The notes beneath the pieces are model-generated. The model saw only the letters and a list, made by a program, of their open reading frames with translations. It was not told the origin of the DNA and did not search any database. Made by a program: the position numbers and the translations under genes. A DNA stretch of 64,000 bases from Streptomyces misionensis (GTDB taxonomy: Bacteria > Actinomycetota > Actinomycetes > Streptomycetales > Streptomycetaceae): NCBI RefSeq assembly GCF_900104815.1, contig NZ_FNTD01000004.1:2744501-2808500 (forward strand), in the 5' to 3' direction. Below, one piece after another: positions 17,168 to 29,005 of this stretch; position 1 is the first letter of the stretch; each line of letters begins with the position of its first letter.

Positions 17168-17323
17168 CACGAACGGCCTGGAACCCGTGGGAGGGCTCCA
17201 GGGCGGACGTGGTCCTGGCCGACCGCGCTGTTTGCGCCACACAGACCGCGGCCGGCTACCCGGCCGGACCCCACGTCGCATGCGTCTTCCTCCGGTCCGC
17301 TCGCCGATCCGGACGTCCCCGGG

Positions 17324-17698
17324 TCACGGACCGTCGTCCGCCGATCGTGACAGGTACGCCTGGTTCTCCTCGATGAGGTGGTCCAGCGCGTCCCTGGCGG
17401 CGGCGAGGCCGTCGATGGCCTCGGACAGCCGGGTCCGCTCGCGGCCCATGATCTCCAGTGCCCGCCGCGCCCTGTCCTCGGTCGGCTCGGACATGCAGGG
17501 CGTCATCTCGGCGATGGTGCCGCTGGGCAAGCCGGCTGCCAGGAACGCCTGGATGAGACGCACCCGCTGGACGTGCTCGTCCTCGTAATGGCGCTGTCCG
17601 CTGGGCGAGCGGGAGCTGGCGAGCAGACCCTGTTCCTCGTAGTAGCGCAGCGACCGGCGGCTGGCTCCGGTCCGGGCGGACAGTTCACCGATCCGCAT
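17324..17698 (-). CDS. MerR-family transcriptional regulator
   Basis: ATG 17698 has GAGGAG 8 nt upstream and gives 124 residues. The N-terminus is the MerR winged helix: MRIGELSARTGASRRSLRYYEEQGLL...RHYEDEHVQRVRLI. A dimerisation coiled coil follows (residues 75-115), and there is no metal-binding Cys pair, although one Cys occurs at PCMSE. The gene is divergent from the EthD-domain gene. MerR proteins typically control such a divergent partner and themselves. Confidence 0.92.
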   Translation of the reverse strand: MRIGELSARTGASRRSLRYYEEQGLLASSRSPSGQRHYEDEHVQRVRLIQAFLAAGLPSGTIAEMTPCMSEPTEDRARRALEIMGRERTRLSEAIDGLAAARDALDHLIEENQAYLSRSADDGP

Positions 17699-17737
17699 GC
17701 CGAACTCCTCACGACGCTGCCGACTCACTTGCCCCTG

Positions 17738-17747
17738 ACATCAATGT
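17738..17747. promoter_or_regulatory. Candidate MerR operator between the divergent genes
   Basis: The short AT-rich gap between the MerR gene and the EthD gene contains ACAT-CA-ATGT, a small dyad, followed by TTTTAGGTTAACTCC. MerR proteins bind dyads between -35 and -10, so this is the likely site. Exact promoter elements are not clear. Confidence 0.4.
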
Positions 17748-17766
17748 GAGCTTTTAGGTTAACTCC

Positions 17767-18102
17767 ATGCTGAAGCTCATTTTCATGATCAACCGCGTCG
17801 AGGGCATGTCGTACGAGCGTTTCGTCGAGCACCACCGGAACCGGCACGCGCCGCTGTTCACCTCCATCCCGGAGGCGGAGCGCTACGTGCGCAAGTACAC
17901 CGTGTCCCACCCGGTCCCCGCCGAGAAGTACCCGCCCCGGGCCTACGACGGCCTGACGGAGATCTGGTTCGAGAACTGGGAGGACCACGACGCCTTCTTC
18001 GCCTCCGAGAACTACCGGACGCTGGTCAACCCCGACGAAGCACGCTTCATCGACATGGATTCGGTGGCCGTGATGGTCACCGAGGAGAAGCAGGTCATCT
18101 GA
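17767..18102 (+). CDS. EthD-domain protein
   Basis: The 111-residue protein starts MLKLIFMINRVEGMSYERF, with the EthD layout of an alpha/beta ferredoxin-like barrel: HHRNRHAPLF, KYTVSHPV, GLTEIWFENWEDHDAFF and ARFIDMDSVAVMV. EthD proteins are small oxygenase or isomerase-like enzymes of degradative pathways. The divergent MerR gene probably controls it. The substrate is unknown. Confidence 0.88.
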   Translation: MLKLIFMINRVEGMSYERFVEHHRNRHAPLFTSIPEAERYVRKYTVSHPVPAEKYPPRAYDGLTEIWFENWEDHDAFFASENYRTLVNPDEARFIDMDSVAVMVTEEKQVI

Positions 18103-18144
18103 CGGACCGGTTCGGAGACCCGGCCGGAGCGGCCTGGTGGCGCC

Positions 18145-18181
18145 GAGGGGCGGCACCCCCCGCACAGGGATGCCGCCCCTC
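18145..18181. terminator. Bidirectional terminator between the EthD gene and ppdK
   Basis: GAGGGGCGGCA (18145-18155) pairs with TGCCGCCCCTC (18171-18181), an 11-bp perfect stem, followed on the plus strand by the T-rich TCTTTC. It lies between two convergent genes. Confidence 0.85.
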
Positions 18182-18262
18182 TCTTTCGTGCGCCGGGACC
18201 GCCGTCGATCGGATGAGGGTCGGGGACCGACGGCGGGCCCGGGGTTCGTGTCCCGCCCGGGA

Positions 18263-20983
<2,721 letters not shown>

Positions 20984-21186
20984 GGGACTCGACTCCTTGA
21001 GGCCACGGTGGCTGCCCTGACGGCGAGGAACATACCCAGATCGAAGGCACATGGGTACGTCCACTTGCGCGTCATGCGCATGTAACCACTCGTCCGCCAG
21101 CGGATCGAAAGTCAAAGCTTGGCAAGCCCGACCGCTGTTATGTCTTCACTTCTTGAACGCAAACTCACCCGGAAGCGCGGTTTGAC

Positions 21187-21198
21187 GCTCAAATGAGC
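21187..21198. promoter_or_regulatory. Palindromic site GCTCAAATGAGC upstream of ppdK
   Basis: This 12-bp near-perfect dyad lies about 200 bp ahead of the ppdK start in a low-GC stretch. An almost identical GCTCATATGAGC occurs exactly 100 bp away at 21287-21298. Two such sites suggest a dimeric repressor of ppdK, possibly looping. Confidence 0.5.
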
Positions 21199-21234
21199 GA
21201 CTGCATCCACGATTGATTTCGATCGATGAACGAT

Positions 21235-21263
21235 CAAAGGGTGGCACCCAGTGCCACCCTTTG
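21235..21263. terminator. 12-bp hairpin in the ppdK upstream region
   Basis: CAAAGGGTGGCA (21235-21246) and TGCCACCCTTTG (21252-21263) form a perfect 12-bp stem with a 5-nt loop. It lies between the two GCTCAWATGAGC sites. It could be the terminator of the upstream ROK gene, which ends 134 bp away and reads toward it, or part of ppdK control. Confidence 0.55.
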
Positions 21264-21286
21264 AGAAGTGCAGCCGCCATTTGTCT

Positions 21287-21298
21287 GCTCATATGAGC
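21287..21298. promoter_or_regulatory. Palindromic site GCTCATATGAGC between the ROK gene and ppdK
   Basis: This is a perfect 12-bp palindrome and the second copy of the site at 21187-21198. The rest of the 413-bp gene-free region (20984-21396) shows only these dyads and the hairpin at 21235-21263. Confidence 0.5.
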
Positions 21299-21396
21299 GC
21301 AACCCTTATCAGGGGTGGCGAGAATCACGCTGCCACAGTGCCCGGGATTTCACCATCCGGACCGCCTTGTGGACCGCCTCGTGGACCGCGCCCCCG

Positions 21397-22626
21397 TCAC
21401 ACCCCGAGCGCCCTCAGCCGCTCCTCCACACGCTCCGGCGCGTACAGGTGCTCCACCACCAGCGCCCCCGCTCCGATGAGCCCCGCCCGCTCCCCCAGCC
21501 GGGAGGTGACCACGTCCAGATGGGCCGTGGAGCGCGGCAGCGCCCGCTGGTACAGCAGCTCCCGGACACCGGTGAGGAAGGGGGTTCCGGCCAGATCGCC
21601 CGCGATCATCAGCACGCCCGGATTGAGCAGCGTGACGACGGTCGCCAGCACGTCGCCGACCCGGCGCCCGGCCTCCCGGGCCAGCGCCGCCGCCTCCGGG
21701 TGCCCCGCCGCCAGCAGCTCCCGCACGTCCGAGCCGGAGGCGGCCGGCACCCCGGAGGCCGCGAGCCGGCGGGCCACCGCGCCGCCGCTCGCCACGGCGG
21801 CCAGACAGCCGTACGAACCGCAGCGGCACAGCGCGTCCGTGCCCACCCGGATGTGCCCGATGTCGCCCGCGCCGCCGTCGACGCCCCGGTAGATCGAGCC
21901 GTCGACCACCACCCCGGCACCTATCCCCGTGGACACCTTGACCAGCACGAAGGCCGCGCAGCCGGGGTGTCCCGCGCGCTGCTCGCCGTAGGCCATGAGG
22001 TTGGCGTCGTTGTCCACGAGGACCGGGACCGGCGCCGCCCCGGTGTGTTCGGTGAAGGCGCGCGAGAGGCGGCCGGTTATGTCGTAGCCGTCCCAGCCGG
22101 GCATCATCGGCGGCTGCACCACCCGGCCGGTCTCGCTCTCCACCGGACCCGGCACCGCGAGCCCGATCCCGCACACCTCGCCCGCGCGCCGCCCGGCCTT
22201 CTCCAGCAACGTGCCGAACCAGCGCCCGAGTTCGGCCAGCACGGGCTCCGGGCCGTCCTCGAGCACCAGGGTGCCGGAGTGCTCGGCCAGGAGTTCGCCG
22301 GTCAGCGAGAGGACGGCGGCCCGGGCGTGCCGGGTGTCCAGGTCGGCGGCGAGGACGACCGCGTGGGAGCCGTCGAACTCCAGGGTGATGGACGGGCGTC
22401 CGCCGAGCGGGGAGCCGACCGGGCCGCCGGCGCCCTCGCGCAGCCAGCCGGCCCGGAACAGCCGGTCCAGGCGCTGGCCGACGGTCGCGCGGGACAGTCC
22501 GGTCGCCTCCTGGAGCGCGCCCCGGGTCACCGCCCGTCCGTTGCGCACCAGTTCGAGCAGATCGCCGGCGCCCGCCTGACTGCCGCTCCTGGTGTGGCTC
22601 CCGGTCCTGCCCGGTCGTCCGGTCAT
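21397..22626 (-). CDS. ROK-family transcriptional repressor
   Basis: ATG 22626 sits 6 nt after a GAGGGGGG run and gives 409 residues. An N-terminal winged helix (TRGALQEATGLSRATVGQRLDRL) precedes a ROK sugar-kinase-like domain with GIGLAVPGPV, VDNDANLMAYGE, GGAGDIGHIRVG and the zinc motif CRCGSYGCL. The gene is divergent from the two glycoside hydrolase genes at 22767-26119, so it probably represses them and is induced by a sugar or sugar phosphate. Confidence 0.93.
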   Translation of the reverse strand: MTGRPGRTGSHTRSGSQAGAGDLLELVRNGRAVTRGALQEATGLSRATVGQRLDRLFRAGWLREGAGGPVGSPLGGRPSITLEFDGSHAVVLAADLDTRHARAAVLSLTGELLAEHSGTLVLEDGPEPVLAELGRWFGTLLEKAGRRAGEVCGIGLAVPGPVESETGRVVQPPMMPGWDGYDITGRLSRAFTEHTGAAPVPVLVDNDANLMAYGEQRAGHPGCAAFVLVKVSTGIGAGVVVDGSIYRGVDGGAGDIGHIRVGTDALCRCGSYGCLAAVASGGAVARRLAASGVPAASGSDVRELLAAGHPEAAALAREAGRRVGDVLATVVTLLNPGVLMIAGDLAGTPFLTGVRELLYQRALPRSTAHLDVVTSRLGERAGLIGAGALVVEHLYAPERVEERLRALGV

Positions 22627-22632
22627 GCGCAC

Positions 22633-22766
22633 CCCCCTCTTGTGTTTCCCAAGCCTGCATTACATAGTGGGTTTTGCTTGTTAAATAGGCGTAACTCGAC
22701 GACGGCCACGACCGAACCCGAGGGTCGCGCGGCCGTCCGGACGTCATCGTCTCCGGGGAGCCCCGA
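22633..22766. promoter_or_regulatory. Divergent promoter region of the ROK regulator and glycoside hydrolase operon
   Basis: The region contains an AT-rich block around 22665-22690 (TTTTGCTTGTTAAATAGG) that is unusual in this genome and fits a ROK operator or promoter. I see no clean dyad. Confidence 0.4.
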
Positions 22767-24185
22767 GTGGACCGCACCGCCCAACTCACCGCCCTTGGGG
22801 CGGAGTACGAGTCCGACTGCCGCCTGTGCGCCGCTACCGCGCGGGTGCTGGACGCCAACTGGACGGGCAGCTCGACGGTCCCCTCCCGCCGTCTGTACCC
22901 GCACCAGTGGTCCTGGGACTCGGCGTTCATCGCGATCGGGCTGCGGCACCTGTCGCCGCTGCGCGCCCAGACCGAACTGGAGACGCTGCTGGCCGCCCAG
23001 TGGGCCGACGGGCGCGTGCCGCACATCGTCTTCAACCCCTCCGTCCCGTCCGGCGCCTACTTCCCCGGCCCCGGCTTCTGGCGCTCCACCACCGCCGGAC
23101 GCGCCGCGGGCGCCCCGCGCACCGTACAGACGTCGGGCATCGTGCAGCCACCGGTGCACGCGCTCGCGGCCTGGCTGGTGCACCGCGCCGACCCCGGGCT
23201 CTCCGCCGCCCGGGGCTTCCTGGCCCGGGTCTACCCGCGACTGGCCGCCTGGCACCGCTACCTGCTGCACCGCCGCGACCTGGGCGGCGGCGGTCTGGTG
23301 TCCGTGGTGCACCCCTGGGAGCAGGGGATGGACAACAGCCCCTGCTGGGACGCCCCGCTCGCCCGGATCGCCCCCGCCCCGGCCCGCTCCTTCCGCCGCG
23401 CCGACCTCGCCCACGGCGCGCCCGAGGACCGGCCGACGGACCTGGACTACGGACGGTACGTGCGGCTGGCCGCCGACTACCGGGACGCCGGGTACGCCGA
23501 CGGGCACGGCGAGTTCGCCGTCGAGGACCCGGCCTTCAACGCCCTGCTCGTCGCCTCCGAACACGCCCTCGCGCTGATCGCCTCCGAACTCGGCGCGACC
23601 GCCACCGCCCGCCACGCCCGCGCCGAACGGCTGACGGCGGCGCTGGTGGACCGGCTGTGGAGCCCGCGGTCGGGGATGTTCCTGTGCCGGGACCTGCGCG
23701 GCGGCGGCCTGCTCCCGGAACGCGGCGTGTCCGGCCTCGTCCCGCTCGTCCTCCCGTCCCTGCCCCGCGAGTTGGCCGCCGCGCTCGTCCGCACCCTGGC
23801 CGGCCCCCACTTCGGGCTCGGCACCCGCACCCGGCTCGTGCCCAGTTACGACCTGCTCGGGGAGGCGTTCGACCCGCACCGCTACTGGCGCGGGCCGGCC
23901 TGGTTCAACACCGGCTGGCTGCTGGAGCGCGGGCTGCGGCTGCACGGCGAGCCGGCACCGGCCGACGCGCTGCGCACGGCGCTGCTGGAGCTGGCCGAGA
24001 AGACCGGCTTCGCGGAGTACGTCGACCCGTACACGGGCGAGGCCTGTGGCGCGAGCGGCTTCGGCTGGACCGCCGCACTCGCACTCGACCTGCATAAAGA
24101 GCTTCTCAAGCGCCCGCAAGGGGGCGTGTCCAAGTCAGGCACCGGCACGTTCGACACAAGTGACGAGGGAAGGGACCGGGGATGA
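22767..24185 (+). CDS. GH63-like glycoside hydrolase (mannosylglycerate-hydrolase type)
   Basis: The 472-residue protein starts at GTG 22767. Segments such as YPHQWSWDSAFIAIGL, PHIVFNPSVPSGAYFPGP, GIVQPPVHALAAW, VHPWEQGMDNSPCWDAPL, and YWRGPAWFNTGWLLERGL match the (alpha/alpha)6 barrel of GH63 and MGH1-like enzymes. The acidic residues in WDSAF, WEQGMDNS and near the C-terminal TGEACGASGFGWTAAL are the expected catalytic region. There is no signal peptide, so it acts inside the cell on an imported or stored glycoside. It is coupled to the next gene by a 4-bp overlap. Confidence 0.85.
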   Translation: MDRTAQLTALGAEYESDCRLCAATARVLDANWTGSSTVPSRRLYPHQWSWDSAFIAIGLRHLSPLRAQTELETLLAAQWADGRVPHIVFNPSVPSGAYFPGPGFWRSTTAGRAAGAPRTVQTSGIVQPPVHALAAWLVHRADPGLSAARGFLARVYPRLAAWHRYLLHRRDLGGGGLVSVVHPWEQGMDNSPCWDAPLARIAPAPARSFRRADLAHGAPEDRPTDLDYGRYVRLAADYRDAGYADGHGEFAVEDPAFNALLVASEHALALIASELGATATARHARAERLTAALVDRLWSPRSGMFLCRDLRGGGLLPERGVSGLVPLVLPSLPRELAAALVRTLAGPHFGLGTRTRLVPSYDLLGEAFDPHRYWRGPAWFNTGWLLERGLRLHGEPAPADALRTALLELAEKTGFAEYVDPYTGEACGASGFGWTAALALDLHKELLKRPQGGVSKSGTGTFDTSDEGRDRG

Positions 24186-26119
24186 CCGACCGGCATCATC
24201 TGCTCGTGCACGGCGCGACGTTCGCCGCCGTGGGCGATCGGGGCGACATCAGCGGGGTCCGGGGCGGCGGCTCCCCGGACGGGTTGTTCGTGCGCGACGC
24301 CCGCCATCTCAGCCGCTGGCAGCTCACCGTGGACGGCGCGGTGCCCGAGGTGCTCACGCCGGTCGCGGACGGCGACACCGCGCGTTGTGTCCTCGTCCCG
24401 CGCGGCGGCCGGCCGGAGCCCCCGGCGCACACCCTCTTCCGTGAACAGGCGGCCGGTGACAGCTCGTTCGTGGAGACGGTGCGGGTGACCAGCAACCGCC
24501 CGGTGCCCACCACCATCCGGCTGGCCATCACCGCCGACGCCGACTTCACCGACCAGTTCGAGCTGCGCCCCGACCACCGCACCTACGTCAAGGCGGGCGC
24601 CCTGCGCTCCCGGGTCGTCATGGACGACGGCATCGAGTTCACCTACCGGCGCGCGGAATGGCGGTCCTGCACGACCATCACGGCCGACCCGGCGCCGGAC
24701 GCCGTGGAGGAGACCGGCACCGGCGCCCGCCGGCTGGTGTGGACGCTGGAGCTGCCCCCGCACGGCACGCGCGAGCTGGTGCTGCGGGTGATGGCGCGCC
24801 CGCACGGCGACCGGCGCGCGCTGCGCGTGCCCCGCGACCCGGCCGCCGTGCACGGCCAACTCACCGCCGAACAGGACGCGTTCGTACAGGACGTGGCCTT
24901 CCCCACCGGCTGGCCGGAGCTGGCGGCGGCCTGCGCCCGGGGCCTGACGGACCTCGCGGGACTCCAGATCCCGGCCACCGGGCCGGACGGCGAGGAGCTG
25001 CGGGTGCCGGCCGGCGGCGCCCCCTGGTACCTCACGCTGCTCGCCCGGGACGCCCTGCTCACCTCCCTGTTCGCGCTCCCGTACCGCACCGGCCCGGCCG
25101 CCGGCACCCTCCTCGCCCTCGCCGCGACCCAGGCGACCGGCGCCGGCGCCTCGGGGACCGCGCAGCCGGGCAAGATCGTGCACGAGGTACGGCACGGGGA
25201 ACTGGCGCACTTCGGGCAGGTGCCGTACGGCCGTTACTACGGCTCGGTCGACGCGACGCCGCTCTTCCTGATCCTCCTCGGCGCCTACACCGAGCAGACC
25301 GGCGACCCGGCCCTCGCCCGCCGGCTGGAGCCGCACGCGCGCGCCGCCGTCTCCTGGATGCTGGACCACGGCGGCCTCACCTCCCGCGGCTACCTCGTCT
25401 ACCGCGCCGACGAGGGCGGCCTCGCCAACCAGAACTGGAAGGACTCCCCGGGCGCGATCTGCTGCGCCGACGGCACCCGGCCGAGCGGGGCGGTGATGGC
25501 GGCGGGCGCCCAGGGGTACGCGTACGACGCGCTGCGCCGCACGGCGTGGGTGGCGCGCACGGTGTGGTCCGACGGGACGTACGCGGCGCTGCTGGAGCAG
25601 TCGGCCGCCGATCTGCGCGACCGCTTCCAGCGGGACTTCTGGCTGCCGGACCGTTCCTTCCCGGCGCTGGCCCTGGACGGCGAGGGCCGCCGGATCGACG
25701 CGCTGGCCTCGGACGCGGGACACCTGCTGTGGACCGGCCTGCTGGACAAGGAGTACGGCGAGGTGGTGGGCCGCCGGCTGCTGGAACCCGACTTCTTCTC
25801 CGGCTGGGGGGTGCGCACGCTGGCCGCGGGCCAGCCCGCCTACCATCCGCTCTCGTACCACCGCGGCTCGGTCTGGCCGCACGACAACGCCCTGATCGCC
25901 CTCGGCCTGGCCCGCTACGGCCTGCACGACGAGGCGCGGGCCATCGCGCACGCCCTGGTCGACGCCGCCACGGCCGGCGGCCACCGCCTCCCCGAGGTGC
26001 TGGCGGGCTACCCGCGCTCCACGCACCCCGAGCCGGTCCCCTATCCGCACGCCTGCGCCCGCGAGTCACGCTCGGCGGCGGCGCCCCTGGCGCTGCTGAC
26101 GGCGGTGGGGGGCGCCTGA
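24182..26119 (+). CDS. Glycogen-debranching-like amylo-alpha-1,6-glucosidase
   Basis: The 645-residue protein starts with the N-terminal beta domain of bis-type debranching enzymes (DGLFVRDARHLSRWQLTVDG, TSNRPVPTTIRLAITADADF). It is followed by an (alpha/alpha)6 barrel with APWYLTLLARDALLTSLF, GKIVHEVRHGELAHFGQVPYGRYYGSVDATPLFL, NQNWKDSPGAI and HPLSYHRGSVWPHDNALIALGL. ATG overlaps the upstream stop. With the GH63-like partner and the ROK repressor it forms a carbohydrate catabolic unit, but no transporter is encoded alongside. Confidence 0.88.
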   Translation: MTDRHHLLVHGATFAAVGDRGDISGVRGGGSPDGLFVRDARHLSRWQLTVDGAVPEVLTPVADGDTARCVLVPRGGRPEPPAHTLFREQAAGDSSFVETVRVTSNRPVPTTIRLAITADADFTDQFELRPDHRTYVKAGALRSRVVMDDGIEFTYRRAEWRSCTTITADPAPDAVEETGTGARRLVWTLELPPHGTRELVLRVMARPHGDRRALRVPRDPAAVHGQLTAEQDAFVQDVAFPTGWPELAAACARGLTDLAGLQIPATGPDGEELRVPAGGAPWYLTLLARDALLTSLFALPYRTGPAAGTLLALAATQATGAGASGTAQPGKIVHEVRHGELAHFGQVPYGRYYGSVDATPLFLILLGAYTEQTGDPALARRLEPHARAAVSWMLDHGGLTSRGYLVYRADEGGLANQNWKDSPGAICCADGTRPSGAVMAAGAQGYAYDALRRTAWVARTVWSDGTYAALLEQSAADLRDRFQRDFWLPDRSFPALALDGEGRRIDALASDAGHLLWTGLLDKEYGEVVGRRLLEPDFFSGWGVRTLAAGQPAYHPLSYHRGSVWPHDNALIALGLARYGLHDEARAIAHALVDAATAGGHRLPEVLAGYPRSTHPEPVPYPHACARESRSAAAPLALLTAVGGA

Positions 26120-26194
26120 GCCGGATCGGCGGCCGGGGCGGGAGCAGCCCCGGGAGCAGCCGGGAGCGGCGCGGACCGGGCGGGCGAGGACGGC

Positions 26195-27325
26195 TCAGCC
26201 GCCCGACGTGTCCAGTTCCGCGTCCGCGCTCACGCCCGCGCAGTCGTAGGGGTCCTTCAGCCAGCCGTCCGGCAGCACCACCCGGTTGTTGCCGGAGGTC
26301 CGGCCGCGCGGGCCGTCCGCGCCGGCGGGCCACTCCTGGGCGAGGTCCAGTTCGTCGAGGCCGGCCCGCAGTTCCTCCAGGGACGAGGTGATCGCGAGCC
26401 GCTTGCGCATCTCGGAACCGACGGCGAAGCCCTTCAGGTACCAGGCGACGTGCTTGCGGAAGTCGATCACGCCCTTGGACTCGTCCCCGAGCCACTCCCC
26501 CAGCAGCCGGGCGTGCCGCACCATCACGTCGGCGACCTCCCGCAGCGTGGGCCGCCGGTGGTCGGTGCGCCCCTCGAACGCGGCGACGAGGTCCGCGAAC
26601 AGCCACGGCCGCCCCAGGCAGCCCCGGCCCACGACCACCCCGTCGCACCCGGTCTCGCGGACCATGCGCAGCGCGTCCTGCGCGGACCAGATGTCGCCGT
26701 TGCCGAGCACGGGGATCTCGGGCACGTGCTCCTTCAGGCGCGCGATGGCCGACCAGTCGGCGGTGCCGCCGTAGTGCTGCGCGGCGGTACGGCCGTGCAG
26801 CGCGATCGCCGTCACGCCCTCCTCGACGGCGATGCGGCCGGCGTCGAGGTAGGTCATGTGGTCGTCGTCGATGCCCTTGCGCATCTTCATCGTCACCGGC
26901 AGGTCGCCCGCGCCGGAGACCGCCTCGCGCAGGATCGCCCGCAGCAGGTTCCGCTTGTACGGCAGCGCCGAGCCGCCGCCCTTGCGGGTCACCTTGGGCA
27001 CCGGGCAGCCGAAGTTCAGGTCGATGTGGTCGGCGAGGTCCTCCTCCGCGATCATGCGGACGGCCTTGCCGACGGTCGCCGGGTCCACGCCGTACAGCTG
27101 GATGGAGCGCGGCGTCTCGCTCGCGTCGAAGTGGATCAGCTGCATGGTCTTCTCGTTGCGCTCGACCAGCGCCCGGGTCGTGATCATCTCGCTGACGAAC
27201 AGGCCCTTGCCCCCGCTGAACTCCCGGCACAGGGTGCGGAAGGGGGCGTTGGTGATGCCCGCCATGGGTGCGAGCACCACGGGCGGCGTCACGGCGTGCG
27301 GGCCGATGGTCAGCGGGTGGGTCAT
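26195..27325 (-). CDS. dusB: tRNA-dihydrouridine synthase
   Basis: ATG 27325 with GGAG 8 nt upstream gives 376 residues. The FMN-binding TIM barrel shows VLAPMAGITNAPFRTLC, GKGLFVSEM, HIDLNFGCPVPKV (catalytic Cys), RKGGGSAL, ALHGRTAAQHYGG, VLGNGDI and VVGRGCLGRPW. It reduces uridine in tRNA D-loops using NADPH. The assignment to the B branch rests on general similarity. Confidence 0.95.
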   Translation of the reverse strand: MTHPLTIGPHAVTPPVVLAPMAGITNAPFRTLCREFSGGKGLFVSEMITTRALVERNEKTMQLIHFDASETPRSIQLYGVDPATVGKAVRMIAEEDLADHIDLNFGCPVPKVTRKGGGSALPYKRNLLRAILREAVSGAGDLPVTMKMRKGIDDDHMTYLDAGRIAVEEGVTAIALHGRTAAQHYGGTADWSAIARLKEHVPEIPVLGNGDIWSAQDALRMVRETGCDGVVVGRGCLGRPWLFADLVAAFEGRTDHRRPTLREVADVMVRHARLLGEWLGDESKGVIDFRKHVAWYLKGFAVGSEMRKRLAITSSLEELRAGLDELDLAQEWPAGADGPRGRTSGNNRVVLPDGWLKDPYDCAGVSADAELDTSGG

Positions 27326-27478
27326 CAGACGGCTCCGGAACGGCTGTACAACGGAAGAACGGCGTGGGACAGGACCCATTGTCCCTCACCGGCCGGGGTG
27401 CCAGCCCTCGCATGCCCGGAATCCGCCCGACACCGTGTAATAGTCATTAGTTAGACGCACTATCGAAATCGGCGTACG
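27326..27478. promoter_or_regulatory. Intergenic region with AT-rich MFS promoter
   Basis: Just upstream of the MFS gene, the stretch 27438-27475 (AATAGTCATTAGTTAGACGC, then ACTATCG) is AT-rich and contains ATAGT and ACTAT as inverted ends. It could be the operator of an unlinked TetR or MarR repressor. Confidence 0.4.
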
Positions 27479-28933
27479 ATGACGGCCATGCCAGAGTTGA
27501 GTCACCGCAGGCGCATGCTCGTGCTTGCGATCTGCTGCATGAGCCTGCTGATCGTGAGCCTCGACAACACCGTGCTGAACGTGGCGCTGCCCTCCATGCA
27601 GCGCGATCTGCACGCCACCACTTCGGGTCTGCAGTGGACCATCGACGCCTACACCCTCGTCCTCGCCTCGCTGCTGATGCTGGCGGGTTCCACGGCCGAC
27701 CGGATCGGCCGCAAGCGCGTCTTCATGGCCGGTCTCACGGTCTTCACCATCGGCTCGGTGCTCTGTTCGCTCGCGCCCGACCTGTCGCTGCTCGTCGTCT
27801 TCCGCATGATCCAGGCGGTGGGCGGCTCGATGCTCAACCCGGTCGCGATGTCGATCATCACCAACACCTTCACCGACGCCCGTGAGCGCGCCCGCGCGAT
27901 CGGCGCCTGGGGCGCCGTGGTCGGCATATCCATGGCCGCGGGACCGCTGGTCGGCGGGCTGCTCGTGCAGAGCGTGAGCTGGCGCGCGATCTTCTGGATC
28001 AACCTTCCGATCGGCCTGGCGGCCCTGCTGCTCACCCTGCGCTTCGTGCCGGAGTCCCGCGCCCCCAAGGCCCGCCGTCCCGACCCGGCCGGGCAGGTGC
28101 TGGTCATCGCCCTGTTCGGCGCGCTGACGTACGGCATCATCCAGGCGCCGGAGTCCGGTACCGGCTCGGTCGCGCCGTACTTCGTGATCGCCGCCCTGGC
28201 CCTCGCGGCCCTGCTCTGGTACGAGCCCAGGCGTGCCGAACCCCTCATCGACCTGCGCTTCTTCCGCTCCGCTCCGTTCAGCGGCGCGACCGTGATCGCC
28301 ATCTGCGCCTTCTCCGCGCTCGGCGGCTTCCTGTTCATGTCGACGCTGTACCTCCAGAACGTGCGCGGCCTCGACGCCCTGCACGCGGGCCTGTGGATGC
28401 TGCCCATGGCCGTGCCGACGTTCCTGTGCGCGCCGCTGTCCGGCCGGCTGGTCGGCACGCGCGGCCCCCGGGTGCCGCTGCTGATCGCCGGTACCGCGAT
28501 GACCGTGAGCGCCGTCCTGTTCGCGGTGTTCGAGGCGGAGACCTCGAACGTCACCCTGTTCCTCGGCTACGTGCTGTTCGGCGTCGGCTTCGGCTTCGTC
28601 AACGCGCCGATCACCAACACGGCCGTCTCCGGCATGCCCCGCACCCAGGCCGGGGTCGCCGCCGCCGTCGCCTCCACCAGCCGGCAGCTCGGCCAGGCCC
28701 TCGGCGTCGCGGTGATCGGCGCCGTGCTCGCCTCCGGCATCGGCGCGTCGTCCTACCGCGCCGCGTTCGTCTCCGCCGCCCGTCCCGGCTGGTGGATCCT
28801 CACCGTCTGCGGTGTCGCCGTGCTCGTCCTGGGCCTGCTCACCAGCGGCCGCTGGGCCCACCGCACCGCCGAGCGGACGGCGGCGCGGCTGGAGACCTCC
28901 GAGATCCGGCAGGTGGTCGCCGCCGGCCGGTAG
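27479..28933 (+). CDS. MFS drug exporter, DHA2 (14-helix) type
   Basis: The 484-residue protein has about 14 hydrophobic helices. Motifs include SLDNTVLNVALPSMQRDL (helix 1, typical of EmrB/QacA), DRIGRKRVF (motif A), and GAWGAVVGISMAAGPLVGG (antiporter motif C). It exports hydrophobic drugs using the proton gradient. No regulator gene is adjacent. A start at ATG 27488 is also possible. Confidence 0.93.
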   Translation: MTAMPELSHRRRMLVLAICCMSLLIVSLDNTVLNVALPSMQRDLHATTSGLQWTIDAYTLVLASLLMLAGSTADRIGRKRVFMAGLTVFTIGSVLCSLAPDLSLLVVFRMIQAVGGSMLNPVAMSIITNTFTDARERARAIGAWGAVVGISMAAGPLVGGLLVQSVSWRAIFWINLPIGLAALLLTLRFVPESRAPKARRPDPAGQVLVIALFGALTYGIIQAPESGTGSVAPYFVIAALALAALLWYEPRRAEPLIDLRFFRSAPFSGATVIAICAFSALGGFLFMSTLYLQNVRGLDALHAGLWMLPMAVPTFLCAPLSGRLVGTRGPRVPLLIAGTAMTVSAVLFAVFEAETSNVTLFLGYVLFGVGFGFVNAPITNTAVSGMPRTQAGVAAAVASTSRQLGQALGVAVIGAVLASGIGASSYRAAFVSAARPGWWILTVCGVAVLVLGLLTSGRWAHRTAERTAARLETSEIRQVVAAGR

Positions 28934-28949
28934 CCGCCCGCACACGCCG

Positions 28950-28983
28950 GAGCCGGCCCGGGTACGCGATCCCGGGCCGGCTC
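28950..28983. terminator. Bidirectional terminator between the MFS and protease genes
   Basis: GAGCCGGCCCGGG (28950-28962) pairs with CCCGGGCCGGCTC (28971-28983), a 13-bp perfect stem with an 8-nt loop, located between convergent stops. Confidence 0.9.
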
Positions 28984-29005
28984 ACTCGTGTCCGAGGGCT
29001 GCGCC

